IMG/VR virus record: IMGVR_UViG_3300030451_002195
Coordinates: 5,348-45,580 of that record
Source: a virus
Strand: one strand, 5' to 3'
Length of the DNA: 40,233 nucleotides
The notes beneath the pieces were generated by a model. It did no database searches. It was given only the letters and a program-made list of their open reading frames with translations, and was not told where the DNA came from. Below, in pieces: positions 19,644-29,615 of the stretch (the first letter of the stretch is position 1; each line of letters starts with the position of its first letter). The position numbers and the translations under genes were made by a program.

Positions 19644-22600
19644 TGGCAAACATTACACAAACTATTCCAGCATTAACGGCTGGCATTTCACAACAACCTG
19701 ACGAGCAAAAGATTCCCGGTCAGGTGAAAGATATGGTGAACGCATTCCCAGACGTTACACAAGGACTATTAAAAAGACCGGGTGGGAAGTTTGTGGCATC
19801 TTTATCTGACAACGCTGATGCAGCTCTTAATTCAACAGCAGATGGTAAATGGTTTCACTACTATCGTGATGAGAACGAACAATATATAGGACAGGTAGCA
19901 CGTAATGGTGCTATTAAAATGTGGGACTGTTTAACTGGTGCAGAGAAAACAGTTGTTAATGCTATTGGAAATAACACATATCTAACTCACACAGGTGACG
20001 AAGATATACAAACATTAACTCTTAATGATTTTACCTATATAAATAATAGATCCATCGAAACTGAGATGGATACCCTCACAGAACCATTAAATAATTTTGG
20101 TAAAGAAGTTTTTATTGAGTTAAAAACTATTTCTTATGCTCGACAATATGCTTTTAATGTTTTTAATGATACTTCTACAACAACATTAACTACAGCAACT
20201 CGTATTGAAGTTAGACGAATAATTGATTCATCTAATAGTTGCCGACTACCAACTGGTACGGCACCTGATTATTTAGAAACGGATCGCGGACAATTCCCTC
20301 CCAGTGGAACTTTACCCGGCACAGGTGCTTATACCACAATGTGTAATCAACAAGGAGCTTTCTCTGATTCAAACCATACAAATCTTGATAGTTATTGCCC
20401 AAATGTAGATACAAGAATATTTAAAATATCTCATGGTGATGGTATTAATGGCAATGATAATAACTTTGTAGGAGGAACTTATAATGTAGTGCCTAATGGT
20501 GGGAATGCAGCAGATAGAAAAACTTTATTTTTTAGGCTTTCAACAACAGGTCAGTCGGTAGCACAAGGTAGATCTTCAACTCCTGAATATCACTGTAGAT
20601 ATACAACTACACATGATCTTTTACATGGTGGTTCAGGATGGCAAGCTGGTGATTATGTAGATGTTTGGATGAAAAATGCTAGATACCGAGTCACTATTAG
20701 GGAAGTCAGTACAGCTACGGTACAAGCTAACCTTGGTTTAGTACGTCCGACTCCTACTTCATTTGACACAAAAACTACAGTTACTGGTGAAAGTATTCTC
20801 GCTGATATGAGAACAACTTTACTTATGTCGACATATTTTGGAGCTTCTAATGTTACGCAAATTGGTAATGGTTTATATTTAAATCTTACGTCTGAATTTA
20901 ATGCTTCAACTCCTGTTCCAGATTTATTAAATGTAGTTGCTGGAAAAGTAAATGATGTAGGTGATTTACCTTCTCAATGTAAACATGGCATGGTTGTTGA
21001 AGTAATTAATAGTGAGGCAGAAGAAGATAATTATTTTGTTAAATTTTTTGGAAAATTAAAAAGTGGAGGAGATCCAAATAATGATTCAGACTATTTAGAT
21101 GGTGAAGGGACATGGGAAGAATGTGCTAAGCCGGGTAGAAAGATAAGATTTAAAAGATCTACAATGCCAATTGCTCTTATTAGAACTGCTGATGGTAATT
21201 TTAGATTGACTGAATTAGATGGGTCATCTTACACAGTTTCTACTAATGATGGTAATGTCACTGCTTATGCTCCTGTGTGGGAGGACTGTCTTGTTGGTGA
21301 CGATGTAACTAACAAAGAACCTTCATTTATAGGTAAAACTATAAATAAATTATTGTTCTTCAGAAATAGATTTGCAATACTTGCTGATGAAAATATTGTG
21401 TTATCTGCTGCCGGAGAGTTTACTAACTTTTGGGCTAAATCAGCTATCACATTAGTAGGAAGTGATCCAATAGACATTACTGCAAGTTCAGAATATCCAG
21501 CAATATTGTTTGATGGTATTCAAGTAAATACAGGATTAGTTTTATTTTCAAAAAATCAACAATTTATGTTGACTACTGATAGTGATGCTTTTACTCCTTT
21601 AACAGCAAAAATAAATGCGCTTTCTACTTATAACTTTAATCACCAAACCAATCCTATATCTTTAGGAACAACACTTGGATTTTTAGATAATGCTGGTAAA
21701 AATTCCAGATTTTTTGAAATGGCAAATGTTATAAGAGAAGGTGAACCAAGTGTAATAGAACAAAGTGCTGTTGTTTCTAGGTTATTTGAAAACGATTTAC
21801 AGTTAATTTCTAATTCAAGAGAAAACTCAGTAATATTTTTTAGTGAAGATAGAAAAGCAAATAATAATAATGGAACAGATACTCTTTATGGCTATAGATA
21901 TTTCGATCAAATTAACGAAAGAAAATTAGCATCTTGGTTTAAATGGAAATTAACTGGAACTATTCAATATCACTGTATTCAAGATGACTCTTTATTTGTA
22001 GTAGTTCAGAATAACGGTAAGAGACAGTTATTAAAATATGCAATAAAAATGGATTCTAATACTTTTGCTTTAGCAGAAAACAGAGTTCATTTAGATCATT
22101 TAATGTCAACATCTGGATGGCAATATGCGAATGGTAAATCAACAAAACCTAAACCAGTTGGATTAGAAAGTACTAATCAGTTAGTGGCTTACGATGTAGA
22201 TGCTGGTAATAACTTAGGAAGGTATGCCAAAGTAACATTTAATTCTGGTACAGGAAATCTTGAAATAGATGGTGATTGGTCTAGTGAAACATTTTTGATT
22301 GGCTATGAATTTACTATGGAAGTCAAACTTCCTACTATCTACTACGTAACTCAAAGTGGTCAAAACTGGAGATCTGATACTACAGCAAATACAATCTTAC
22401 ATAGAGTTAAATTTGGATTTGGTCCGTTAGGTGTTTACGAGACAACACTTAGTAGGAAAGGAAGAATGGATTATACAGAAACTTTTGAAGTTACTGCTGC
22501 TGATTCATATGCAGCAAATACAGCGGGTATTGTTGACGATAATCTTATTAGAACAGTTCCTATATACGACAGAAATATAAACGCATCATTAACACTTAAA

Positions 22601-22681
22601 TCTACACACCCAGCTCCAGCGACAATCCACAACATGACGTGGGAAGGAGTTTATACAACAAATAATTATACACGTGTCTAA
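19643..22681 (+). CDS. Tail tube protein B (gp12-like nozzle)
   Basis: The 1012-aa protein starts MANITQTIPALTAGISQQPD, with the typical GQVKDMVNAFPDVTQGLLKRPGGKF following. Near the middle are IGKTINKLLFFRNRFAILAD and SEYPAILFDGIQVNTGLVLFS, the conserved core of gp12. It is longer than T7 gp12 (794 aa), and the extra length lies between residues 150 and 450. That insert is AT-rich (many Asn/Thr/Asp) and may be an added surface domain. It forms the hexameric nozzle to which fibres attach. Confidence 0.92.
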   Translation: MANITQTIPALTAGISQQPDEQKIPGQVKDMVNAFPDVTQGLLKRPGGKFVASLSDNADAALNSTADGKWFHYYRDENEQYIGQVARNGAIKMWDCLTGAEKTVVNAIGNNTYLTHTGDEDIQTLTLNDFTYINNRSIETEMDTLTEPLNNFGKEVFIELKTISYARQYAFNVFNDTSTTTLTTATRIEVRRIIDSSNSCRLPTGTAPDYLETDRGQFPPSGTLPGTGAYTTMCNQQGAFSDSNHTNLDSYCPNVDTRIFKISHGDGINGNDNNFVGGTYNVVPNGGNAADRKTLFFRLSTTGQSVAQGRSSTPEYHCRYTTTHDLLHGGSGWQAGDYVDVWMKNARYRVTIREVSTATVQANLGLVRPTPTSFDTKTTVTGESILADMRTTLLMSTYFGASNVTQIGNGLYLNLTSEFNASTPVPDLLNVVAGKVNDVGDLPSQCKHGMVVEVINSEAEEDNYFVKFFGKLKSGGDPNNDSDYLDGEGTWEECAKPGRKIRFKRSTMPIALIRTADGNFRLTELDGSSYTVSTNDGNVTAYAPVWEDCLVGDDVTNKEPSFIGKTINKLLFFRNRFAILADENIVLSAAGEFTNFWAKSAITLVGSDPIDITASSEYPAILFDGIQVNTGLVLFSKNQQFMLTTDSDAFTPLTAKINALSTYNFNHQTNPISLGTTLGFLDNAGKNSRFFEMANVIREGEPSVIEQSAVVSRLFENDLQLISNSRENSVIFFSEDRKANNNNGTDTLYGYRYFDQINERKLASWFKWKLTGTIQYHCIQDDSLFVVVQNNGKRQLLKYAIKMDSNTFALAENRVHLDHLMSTSGWQYANGKSTKPKPVGLESTNQLVAYDVDAGNNLGRYAKVTFNSGTGNLEIDGDWSSETFLIGYEFTMEVKLPTIYYVTQSGQNWRSDTTANTILHRVKFGFGPLGVYETTLSRKGRMDYTETFEVTAADSYAANTAGIVDDNLIRTVPIYDRNINASLTLKSTHPAPATIHNMTWEGVYTTNNYTRV

Positions 22682-23192
22682 ATACATTCACCCAGCAACA
22701 TTAGAGGCTGCACTTCGTGTGGCTTCTAATCTTTTACCCGATGATTATCGGGAGGTTACTGAAGGTCATGGACATGACCCTTTAAATGCACTGGTTGTTG
22801 GTTTTCATAACTGCGACTCAGTTTATTTTGAAGTGCCAAATGGCGAGATAGCAGGCATGGCAGGAGTCCACGAAGGTGGACAAATCTGGATGCTTTGCAC
22901 CCCAGCTATCTACGACTATCCTCATACCTTTGCTAGAGAAGCAAAACGGTATGTCAATGCAAGAACAGAAAAGTTACTGTGGAACATTGTTGACGAAAGA
23001 AACAAAGTCCATATCAAGTTACTTAGGTTTTTAGGTTTTAAATTTCTTAGGAAATTTCCCTACGGACCAAACAATTTATCCTTTATAGAATTTTGCCGTG
23101 TGCAGTCCAGCAGCAATAGGACCAATGTTCTCCGCGATAGGGGGAGCAGCTCAAGCGTCCGCATCAAACAGAGCAGCAAGACGGAACTATGA
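22674..23192 (+). CDS. Internal virion protein, gp13-like
   Basis: The GTG start at 22674 overlaps the gp12 stop by 8 nt. The 172-aa product has features of an acetyltransferase-like fold seen in T7 gp13 relatives, with AGMAGVHEGGQIWMLCTPAIYDYPHT, then a helix with FAREAKRYVNARTEKLLWN, then GFKFLRKFPYGPNNLSFIEF. The last 30 residues overlap the next gene and are Ser/Arg-rich, suggesting they are tolerated rather than conserved. T7 gp13 is needed for virion maturation. Confidence 0.75.
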   Translation: MSKYIHPATLEAALRVASNLLPDDYREVTEGHGHDPLNALVVGFHNCDSVYFEVPNGEIAGMAGVHEGGQIWMLCTPAIYDYPHTFAREAKRYVNARTEKLLWNIVDERNKVHIKLLRFLGFKFLRKFPYGPNNLSFIEFCRVQSSSNRTNVLRDRGSSSSVRIKQSSKTEL

Positions 23193-23847
23193 GCATCAGC
23201 TTAAAGTCCGTGAACGTAAGTGGATGCAAACAAGATCTACTTACCAAACTAAACAAGTACAATATGAGCAAGAAGTTGACCAAGCAAACATAGCAGCTCA
23301 ACGTGCTTATTCAAGAACACAAAGACAATTAAATAATGCAAGATCTTTAGCCATACTTGAAAACCAAGAAGACTTTAAAAAGATGCTAGCTAACGAAGGA
23401 ATGATAGAAGCTAGAGCAGCAGAGCGTGGAGTTAGAGGAGCCTCAGTAGCTAGAGCATTAGCTATGAGTAGTGCCAATTTTGGTATGAGTCAAGCTATGA
23501 GATCTAGAGGTTTAGCTCAAGCAGGATATATGGCTAAACAAAGTAATGAAGATGTCAATAGACAACTAAAATCAACACTTGCTCAATCATATGGAAGGGT
23601 AGCTATTCAACCACAAGTAGACTTAGCACCACCACCTCCTGTTATGCAGAACGTAGGTTTGACCTTAATGCTAGGCATGGGTGAAGCTTTAGCCGCTGGT
23701 ATAGGTGGTATGGATAGTAAGGGTGATGGTACAAAAACAACTGAAACTCCTTCTGCTGGTACTGGAACGTCAATGGGACAGGACTATGGTTATGTTACAG
23801 ACCCTACATTTGGTCATCAAATTAGAACATTTCAGGGGTATTACTAA
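23098..23847 (+). CDS. Internal virion (core) protein, gp14-like
   Basis: The GTG start at 23098 encodes MCSPAAIGPMFSAIGGAAQASA, matching the N-terminus of T7 gp14-type proteins, and overlaps the previous gene by 95 nt. A long helical, Gln/Arg/Ala-rich region follows (QQ, AQRAYSRTQRQLNNARSL, EARAAERGVRGASVARALA). The C-terminal part is Pro/Gly-rich (LAPPPPVMQN). In T7, gp14 is ejected first to form a channel in the outer membrane. Confidence 0.85.
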   Translation: MCSPAAIGPMFSAIGGAAQASASNRAARRNYEHQLKVRERKWMQTRSTYQTKQVQYEQEVDQANIAAQRAYSRTQRQLNNARSLAILENQEDFKKMLANEGMIEARAAERGVRGASVARALAMSSANFGMSQAMRSRGLAQAGYMAKQSNEDVNRQLKSTLAQSYGRVAIQPQVDLAPPPPVMQNVGLTLMLGMGEALAAGIGGMDSKGDGTKTTETPSAGTGTSMGQDYGYVTDPTFGHQIRTFQGYY

Positions 23848-25911
23848 ATGATTCCAAATTATCAAATAACTGGGCAGTCACTTACTCCTGAAAAGGTACT
23901 AGATGTTATCCCAGAACAAGAAGCTTCTGACAGAGCTATGCAAGCGTCAGAAGAACGATACCTACAGCAATTAGAAAAGAACAATGCTGATAGGGTTAGA
24001 AATACTGAAAGAATGTATGAGGGTTTAGCTACTCTCTCATCTAAAGTCGGAGACATAATACAGAAAAGACAAGATAAATATAGAGCTGATAGAGAAGCAC
24101 AGATTAAGTTAGACATATTAACTAGAGGTGTTAGTCCAGAACTAGAAGCTAGATTTAGAGGAGAGCGAGATCAGTTATTTGAAGATGATTTAGCTACTCA
24201 AGAATTTGCTTCTAAATACGAAGAGGAAACCGGTGACTCTATCACCGCTCAAGAATTTCGTAATATGGCTGGCTGGGAAAAGTATATGGTTGCAGAACAA
24301 TATGCTTTACAGAAAGCTAAAGGCTACGACCAGTATGTTTACGATGCTTACGAAACTACAAAGATAGATGTTATTAGAGATGGTCAACAAGTTTCTGTTG
24401 GTCACATGGATAATCTATCTCCATCTGAACAAGCAGCATTAGACACAAAGATTAAGTTTGAATATGCAAAGCAATTTGCAGGATTAAACGAAGCACTTGT
24501 AGCTACTGTTGTTAAACCCGAAATAGATAAGTTTGACGAAAAAAGAAGAAAAGAACAATCTATAAAAAGAGAAGCTGCATATAAAATTAAGGTCAAAGAA
24601 TCTGATGACAAGATGATAGAAATTGGATTTGCAACAGCTAATCCTGAAGACGGTCATCAACTAGCCCATGATTGGGCTGCTAGATATGCAGCTAGAAATA
24701 GAGTTTCTATACAAGCAGGAAGAATAGCTTTTAAAGAAAGTCTTGTTGATTTAGTAGCTGATAATAAGATTTCATATGCAGAAGCTATGTCTATTGTTAG
24801 TCACGAAATAACAGCTCGTGACGGATCAACTAAGACTATGACTTCTTGGAAAGAGTGGGATAGTCTTGGAGAAGAATTAGCAGATGCAAATGTTAAATCT
24901 CAAGCTGCTAAAACAGAGGACAGAAATAGAGATATTGCTGCTGATGTAGAAATTATCAAGTCTTTGAAAAACCCTACCAACGAACAGAAAATGCAGCTTA
25001 TGGCTGTGTATAAACAAAAGTATGATGGCTTTATTCCTTCTGATATACAAGGTGCATTGAAAGGTCACTTAGATGATGATGTTGCTGAAGAAAGTCTTCA
25101 AGAATCTATTCGCTACCAAGGTGGTGTATATGATTTTGAACTAGCTAATGTCAGCACAAAGTTGTTTAATGAGTATAAAGATAAGCTTATTGTTGCTGGA
25201 TCTACTTCTATAGGAACTGACGATCATAAGAAAGCTAATGAGTTTATTACAACTTATACAAACGAAGGAACTGAAGAAGAGTTTGGTGAGACAGATGCTA
25301 AGTCTCCTCGATGGTTATCTCTACGTGATAATTTATCTGAACTATATTTCACAACCTACAAGAACACTTTATATAAAGGTGGTGTAAAAGTAACTACTGA
25401 AGCTGATGCTGATAGAGCTGCAAAACTTGCAGTACAACAAGCTGTAGGAGATCCCAATACTCTCAAGAGAATGATGAGTATAGATTTTACAGATGACGGT
25501 GATGAAACTTATAACCGTATGATGCAAGTATCTATGACGCAATCAGGTGGAGGTAAGTGGAGAAAGAATAAGATTACATCTAATGCAGAGGTAGATGCCG
25601 GTTTAATAGCTTGGCATAATACACCTCTTAAACAAGCAAAAGATATACCTTCTTACTACAAAGATTTAGCAATGCGAATGGGTATCAATCCTGTTGATTT
25701 AGCTAACTCACAAATTAGGTATCTTGTAGATGAAGATGTACAAGTAGAAGAACAACAAGAAGAATATAATCAAAAGATTTTAAACCTTATATATAAATTT
25801 CCAACTCGTGAAAAGATCACAAGAGCAAGACTTGAGGCAGAAGGAGCTGGAGATCAAAATGCAAAAACATCTATTTATAACAAAAAAGCCTTAATGATAA
25901 CGGACGAGTAA
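23848..25911 (+). CDS. Internal virion (core) protein, gp15-like
   Basis: The 687-aa, mostly helical and highly charged protein starts MIPNYQITGQSLTPEKVLDV. An early coiled stretch (DRVRNTERMYEGLATLSSKV) is followed by EFASKYEEETGDSITAQEFR and NMAGWEKYMVAEQYALQKAKG. Length and position match T7 gp15 (747 aa), which forms a periplasmic tube for DNA ejection. It begins immediately after the gp14 stop. One of the few non-coding gaps in the virion block follows. Confidence 0.85.
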   Translation: MIPNYQITGQSLTPEKVLDVIPEQEASDRAMQASEERYLQQLEKNNADRVRNTERMYEGLATLSSKVGDIIQKRQDKYRADREAQIKLDILTRGVSPELEARFRGERDQLFEDDLATQEFASKYEEETGDSITAQEFRNMAGWEKYMVAEQYALQKAKGYDQYVYDAYETTKIDVIRDGQQVSVGHMDNLSPSEQAALDTKIKFEYAKQFAGLNEALVATVVKPEIDKFDEKRRKEQSIKREAAYKIKVKESDDKMIEIGFATANPEDGHQLAHDWAARYAARNRVSIQAGRIAFKESLVDLVADNKISYAEAMSIVSHEITARDGSTKTMTSWKEWDSLGEELADANVKSQAAKTEDRNRDIAADVEIIKSLKNPTNEQKMQLMAVYKQKYDGFIPSDIQGALKGHLDDDVAEESLQESIRYQGGVYDFELANVSTKLFNEYKDKLIVAGSTSIGTDDHKKANEFITTYTNEGTEEEFGETDAKSPRWLSLRDNLSELYFTTYKNTLYKGGVKVTTEADADRAAKLAVQQAVGDPNTLKRMMSIDFTDDGDETYNRMMQVSMTQSGGGKWRKNKITSNAEVDAGLIAWHNTPLKQAKDIPSYYKDLAMRMGINPVDLANSQIRYLVDEDVQVEEQQEEYNQKILNLIYKFPTREKITRARLEAEGAGDQNAKTSIYNKKALMITDE

Positions 25912-25914
25912 CTG

Positions 25915-25948
25915 CGGTTTACTTGCCGTTCATTAGGCAATATTACCG
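25915..25948 (+). promoter_or_regulatory. Interrupted hairpin between gp15 and gp16 genes
   Basis: Outer CGGT (25915-25918) pairs with ACCG (25945-25948), and inner TTGCC pairs with GGCAA around GTTCATTA, separated by a 4x4 internal loop. It fills the short gap before the gp16 start. The shape suggests an RNase processing site or translational control rather than a terminator, since no T-run follows. Confidence 0.4.
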
Positions 25949-25956
25949 TGGTAACT

Positions 25957-28900
25957 ATGGAAGATGAAATGACTCTCGAGATAGGAATATCTGGAGATGG
26001 ACTAAGCGAAGAAGAGACTGCTGCGGCAGTCCAAACTATGCAAGAAGCAGAGCAAGAGCGTGCTGAGCTTCGGGAACAAAACGCTCAAATAGAAGAACAA
26101 AAAGCTGAAGCTAATAAACCTGAAGGTGCAAACTTAGGAGACTATATAGCTGATACTGTCAAAGCTCCACTAGCTGGTGCAAGAGATGGTGTAGCTAACA
26201 TAATCACTGCTCCAGAAAGAGTCATTGACTTTATCTCTGGAGAAATGCAAGAAGAATCTGAAACTGAAGAAGGCTATCAAACTGAGTGGGATTCATTACT
26301 TTATGGAGAGAATGATCCTTTAGAAACTAAAACTTGGTGGGGTGGTTTAATTAGAACAGGTACTGAAGTCGCAACTACTTTAGGTTTATCAGGTGGATTT
26401 GGAGGTGTAGGTAAAGTTGGTAGAGGCTTAAGCTTTATGCAAAGCCTTAAAACTGGTGCATTAACTGGAGCAAGATTTGACTTACTAGATAAAGATTCAC
26501 AAGACGATAATATTTCTGGAATGCTTAAGGAAAGATTTCCTCTACTAGACACACCACTCGCTACACAAGATTCTGATAGTCCAATAATGAAGACCGTCAA
26601 AAACGTAGCAGAGGGTATGTTAATTGGAGGAGTATTTGACACTGTTTTGTTTGGTGTTTCTAAAGGCAAACCTAAAGAAGCAATACAAGAGGTAATTGAA
26701 TCTAGAAGAAAAAGTGTTAAGTCACAGCAACTAGAAGAAGCTGCTACACAAATGAAAGAACCGGGATTTAGAGCAAGTAAGAATCCAAAACTTGCTAACA
26801 AATCACAAGGTGGTACTACTTCATTAGAAACAGGTCCAGCTCTTAATAAAGCTAGAAGACAGAAGAAAACACAACTAGGTTCTGAAGAAGGAAGTATTGG
26901 TTCTTCACTATCTAACACTGAGGTTACTGCACTTACTAAAGGAACTAAAGAAGCTAGAGGAGTTGTAGAAAAAGTATTACGTAGATTTAGAAGTCAAGGC
27001 TATGTTCAGCAGATGAAAGAGACTGCTGCACGTCAAGGTAAGACTCTTGATGAAATGTATGCACAAGATCTTGATACTTACAAAGCTGTATTTGAAGGTA
27101 GAAATACATCTGACATGACTCCTGAAGAGTTCTGGAAAGAAATTAGTAAGGAAAAATTAGTTCGTAAGAGTGGAAAGAAAACACTATATTCTTATGTTTC
27201 TAGTGAATATGCTGATGCTATAGATATGATAAATGCTTCTCTATTTAATGAGATTAGAGATGCAGGAGTTTCAGCTAGAGAACTAGCAAATATATACGAC
27301 ATAAAAGATATTGATGGTCCTGCACAGAAGATGGTTGAAAAACTAATCGCTGGTTTGCAGATGAGAAAAATGGCTAGTGCTGATATATCTCAACAACTAC
27401 GACAGTTTGGAAAAATGAGGGGTAAAACAGTTACTCCAAAACTACAAGCTGAAATGATAGACAAACAAGTACAGGAAAGTATTGATGCTTTCCGTATGGC
27501 GTTGGATATAACTGGCGATGAAGGTGACGAGATATTTAAGGCTATGTTCGAGGGTATCTCTATGGCTAAAGATATTCATACACTCGACGATCTTGACCAG
27601 TTTATGAGAGTTAAGATGAGAGGTGGTGAATGGGGTGGAGATCCTAAAAAGACTGGTGCATTTTTAAGAGAGATGGGAACTATGTTTACTCATAGTGTTT
27701 TGTCTGGACCAAAAACAGCAGTCCGAGCAATCTTAGGTACATCAACTGCAACCTTTACTAGACCTATGGCTATGGCTTTAGGTGGTTTGATGAAGGGTGA
27801 CGGTACAACAATGCGAGCTGGTTTAGCATCACTAAATGCTATGCGTGAAGCAATACCAGAATCCTTTGAATTATTTAAAAGAAAGCTTAATTCTTATTGG
27901 GCTGGTGATCTTTCAACAATGAAAACCAGATATGTAGAGAGAACTAAACTAGATGACCAATGGCAAATGTATGGTCACTGGGCAGAGACAAGAGGTGACA
28001 AGGTAGATAAAGCTTTATATAGAACTGCAAATATGGTCAGAAGTTTAAATGACAATAGTTTCTTAACCTACTCAACCAAAATCATGGCATCTACTGATGA
28101 TGCTTTTGCATTAATTATTGGTAGAGCTAGAGCTAGAGAAAAAGCATTCTTAAAAGCAGCAGAATTATTGCCTGATGGTAACTTCCAAAACCTAGACGCT
28201 AAGTTTTTTAGACAGTACGAAGATAATTTTAATAAAGAGATCTTTGATGCTAACGGTAATATCACAGATAAAGCTGCTGAATTTAGTAGAAAAGAAGCTA
28301 CTCTTACTCAAGACTTAACAGGTTTCTCAGCAAAACTTGGTGAAGCTTTTAATGAAGCACCTTGGGCTAGACCATTTTTCCTATTTGCTAGAACAGGTAT
28401 TAACGGCTTAGCACTTACTGCAAAACATACTCCCGGATTTAACTTCTTAGTAAAAGAATTTAATCAGATAGCTAAAGCAAAACCCGGAGATAATCTCCAA
28501 TCACTTAATAAGTACGGCATATTTAATACTCGTGATCTTATGAATGCTAAAGCTATCCAGAATGGAAGATTAGCTATGGGTAGTGCAGCATTGAGTATGG
28601 CTGCAATGGCATATCTTAGTGGTGGATTACATGGTAATGGACCAACAGATAGAACACAAAGACAAGCATGGTTAGATGCAGGATGGAAACCTAGAACAAT
28701 CAAGATAGGTAATGTCTGGGTTAACTATGATGCCTTTGAACCTTACAACCAGATACTTGCGTTAGTAGGAGATATAGGAGATCACCAACAGTTAATGGGT
28801 GAGGAATGGGCAGAAGATAGATTATCTAAATTAGCAATGGCATTAGCTGGTACTGCTACAAGTAAATCTTACTTAGCAGGATTACAGTCATTTGTAGATT

Positions 28901-29613
28901 TATTTTCTGGTGCTCCCGGACAACAAGAAAGAATTATTGCTTCATTAATGAACAATACTCTTCCATTATCTAGTCTTAGAAATGAGATAGGTAAAGTTCT
29001 TACACCTTATACAAGAGAGTTGGGTTCTGATATACAAGACTCTATTAGAAACAGAAACTTAATAACTGAAAATATTGCAGCAGATCCACTACCAATTAAA
29101 TACGACATCTTAACTGGAAGACCTATTAAAGATCACGACTTTATTACTCGGATGTTTAATGCGTTTTCACCTGTAAACTTCAACATAGATTACACACCCG
29201 GTAGAGAGTTGTTATTTAACAGTGGTTATGACATGAGAACTTCTACATACTCAGCTCCAGATGGAACAGATTTATCTGACAGTCCAAAGGTTAGATCAAT
29301 GTTCCAGAAGGCTATAGGTGAGCAAAACCTAGAAGCAATCTTCGACAAGATGGCAGAAGAGGAGTCAATACAAATATCTCTTGCAGAGATGAATTACTAC
29401 AGAAAAAACGGTATGAGCGATGTTGAACCAAGATCATTTCCACACTACAAACGAATCGCAAAAGTATTTGACAAGGCTAAGAAACGAGCTTGGGCAAGCC
29501 TTAAAAATGATAACGACGTCCAAAAGCTACTTATTGAAGAAAGAGATCAAAAGTTAAAAAACAGAAAAGCAAATAAAGGAACAATAGACAAAATTTTAGA
29601 AATGCCTAAGTAA
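25957..29613 (+). CDS. Internal virion (core) protein, gp16-like
   Basis: The protein is about 1218 aa. I prefer ATG 25957, because GTG 25948 lies in the stem of the upstream hairpin. T7 gp16 (1318 aa) starts with a lytic transglycosylase, but here the N-terminus is acidic and helical ([20 protein letters not shown]) with no transglycosylase motif. A membrane-affine Gly-rich part follows ([18 protein letters not shown]). The C-terminal half has the conserved gp16 features [38 protein letters not shown] and [20 protein letters not shown]. It helps carry DNA across the inner membrane during ejection. Confidence 0.88.
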   Translation: MEDEMTLEIGISGDGLSEEETAAAVQTMQEAEQERAELREQNAQIEEQKAEANKPEGANLGDYIADTVKAPLAGARDGVANIITAPERVIDFISGEMQEESETEEGYQTEWDSLLYGENDPLETKTWWGGLIRTGTEVATTLGLSGGFGGVGKVGRGLSFMQSLKTGALTGARFDLLDKDSQDDNISGMLKERFPLLDTPLATQDSDSPIMKTVKNVAEGMLIGGVFDTVLFGVSKGKPKEAIQEVIESRRKSVKSQQLEEAATQMKEPGFRASKNPKLANKSQGGTTSLETGPALNKARRQKKTQLGSEEGSIGSSLSNTEVTALTKGTKEARGVVEKVLRRFRSQGYVQQMKETAARQGKTLDEMYAQDLDTYKAVFEGRNTSDMTPEEFWKEISKEKLVRKSGKKTLYSYVSSEYADAIDMINASLFNEIRDAGVSARELANIYDIKDIDGPAQKMVEKLIAGLQMRKMASADISQQLRQFGKMRGKTVTPKLQAEMIDKQVQESIDAFRMALDITGDEGDEIFKAMFEGISMAKDIHTLDDLDQFMRVKMRGGEWGGDPKKTGAFLREMGTMFTHSVLSGPKTAVRAILGTSTATFTRPMAMALGGLMKGDGTTMRAGLASLNAMREAIPESFELFKRKLNSYWAGDLSTMKTRYVERTKLDDQWQMYGHWAETRGDKVDKALYRTANMVRSLNDNSFLTYSTKIMASTDDAFALIIGRARAREKAFLKAAELLPDGNFQNLDAKFFRQYEDNFNKEIFDANGNITDKAAEFSRKEATLTQDLTGFSAKLGEAFNEAPWARPFFLFARTGINGLALTAKHTPGFNFLVKEFNQIAKAKPGDNLQSLNKYGIFNTRDLMNAKAIQNGRLAMGSAALSMAAMAYLSGGLHGNGPTDRTQRQAWLDAGWKPRTIKIGNVWVNYDAFEPYNQILALVGDIGDHQQLMGEEWAEDRLSKLAMALAGTATSKSYLAGLQSFVDLFSGAPGQQERIIASLMNNTLPLSSLRNEIGKVLTPYTRELGSDIQDSIRNRNLITENIAADPLPIKYDILTGRPIKDHDFITRMFNAFSPVNFNIDYTPGRELLFNSGYDMRTSTYSAPDGTDLSDSPKVRSMFQKAIGEQNLEAIFDKMAEEESIQISLAEMNYYRKNGMSDVEPRSFPHYKRIAKVFDKAKKRAWASLKNDNDVQKLLIEERDQKLKNRKANKGTIDKILEMPK

Positions 29614-29615
29614 CA

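Noticed and set aside
26301-26918. 205-codon minus-strand ORF and other minus-strand frames
   Set aside because: They are antisense to strongly supported virion genes and have the Ser/Leu/Pro-rich composition of reverse frames. No minus-strand gene in the window has independent support.
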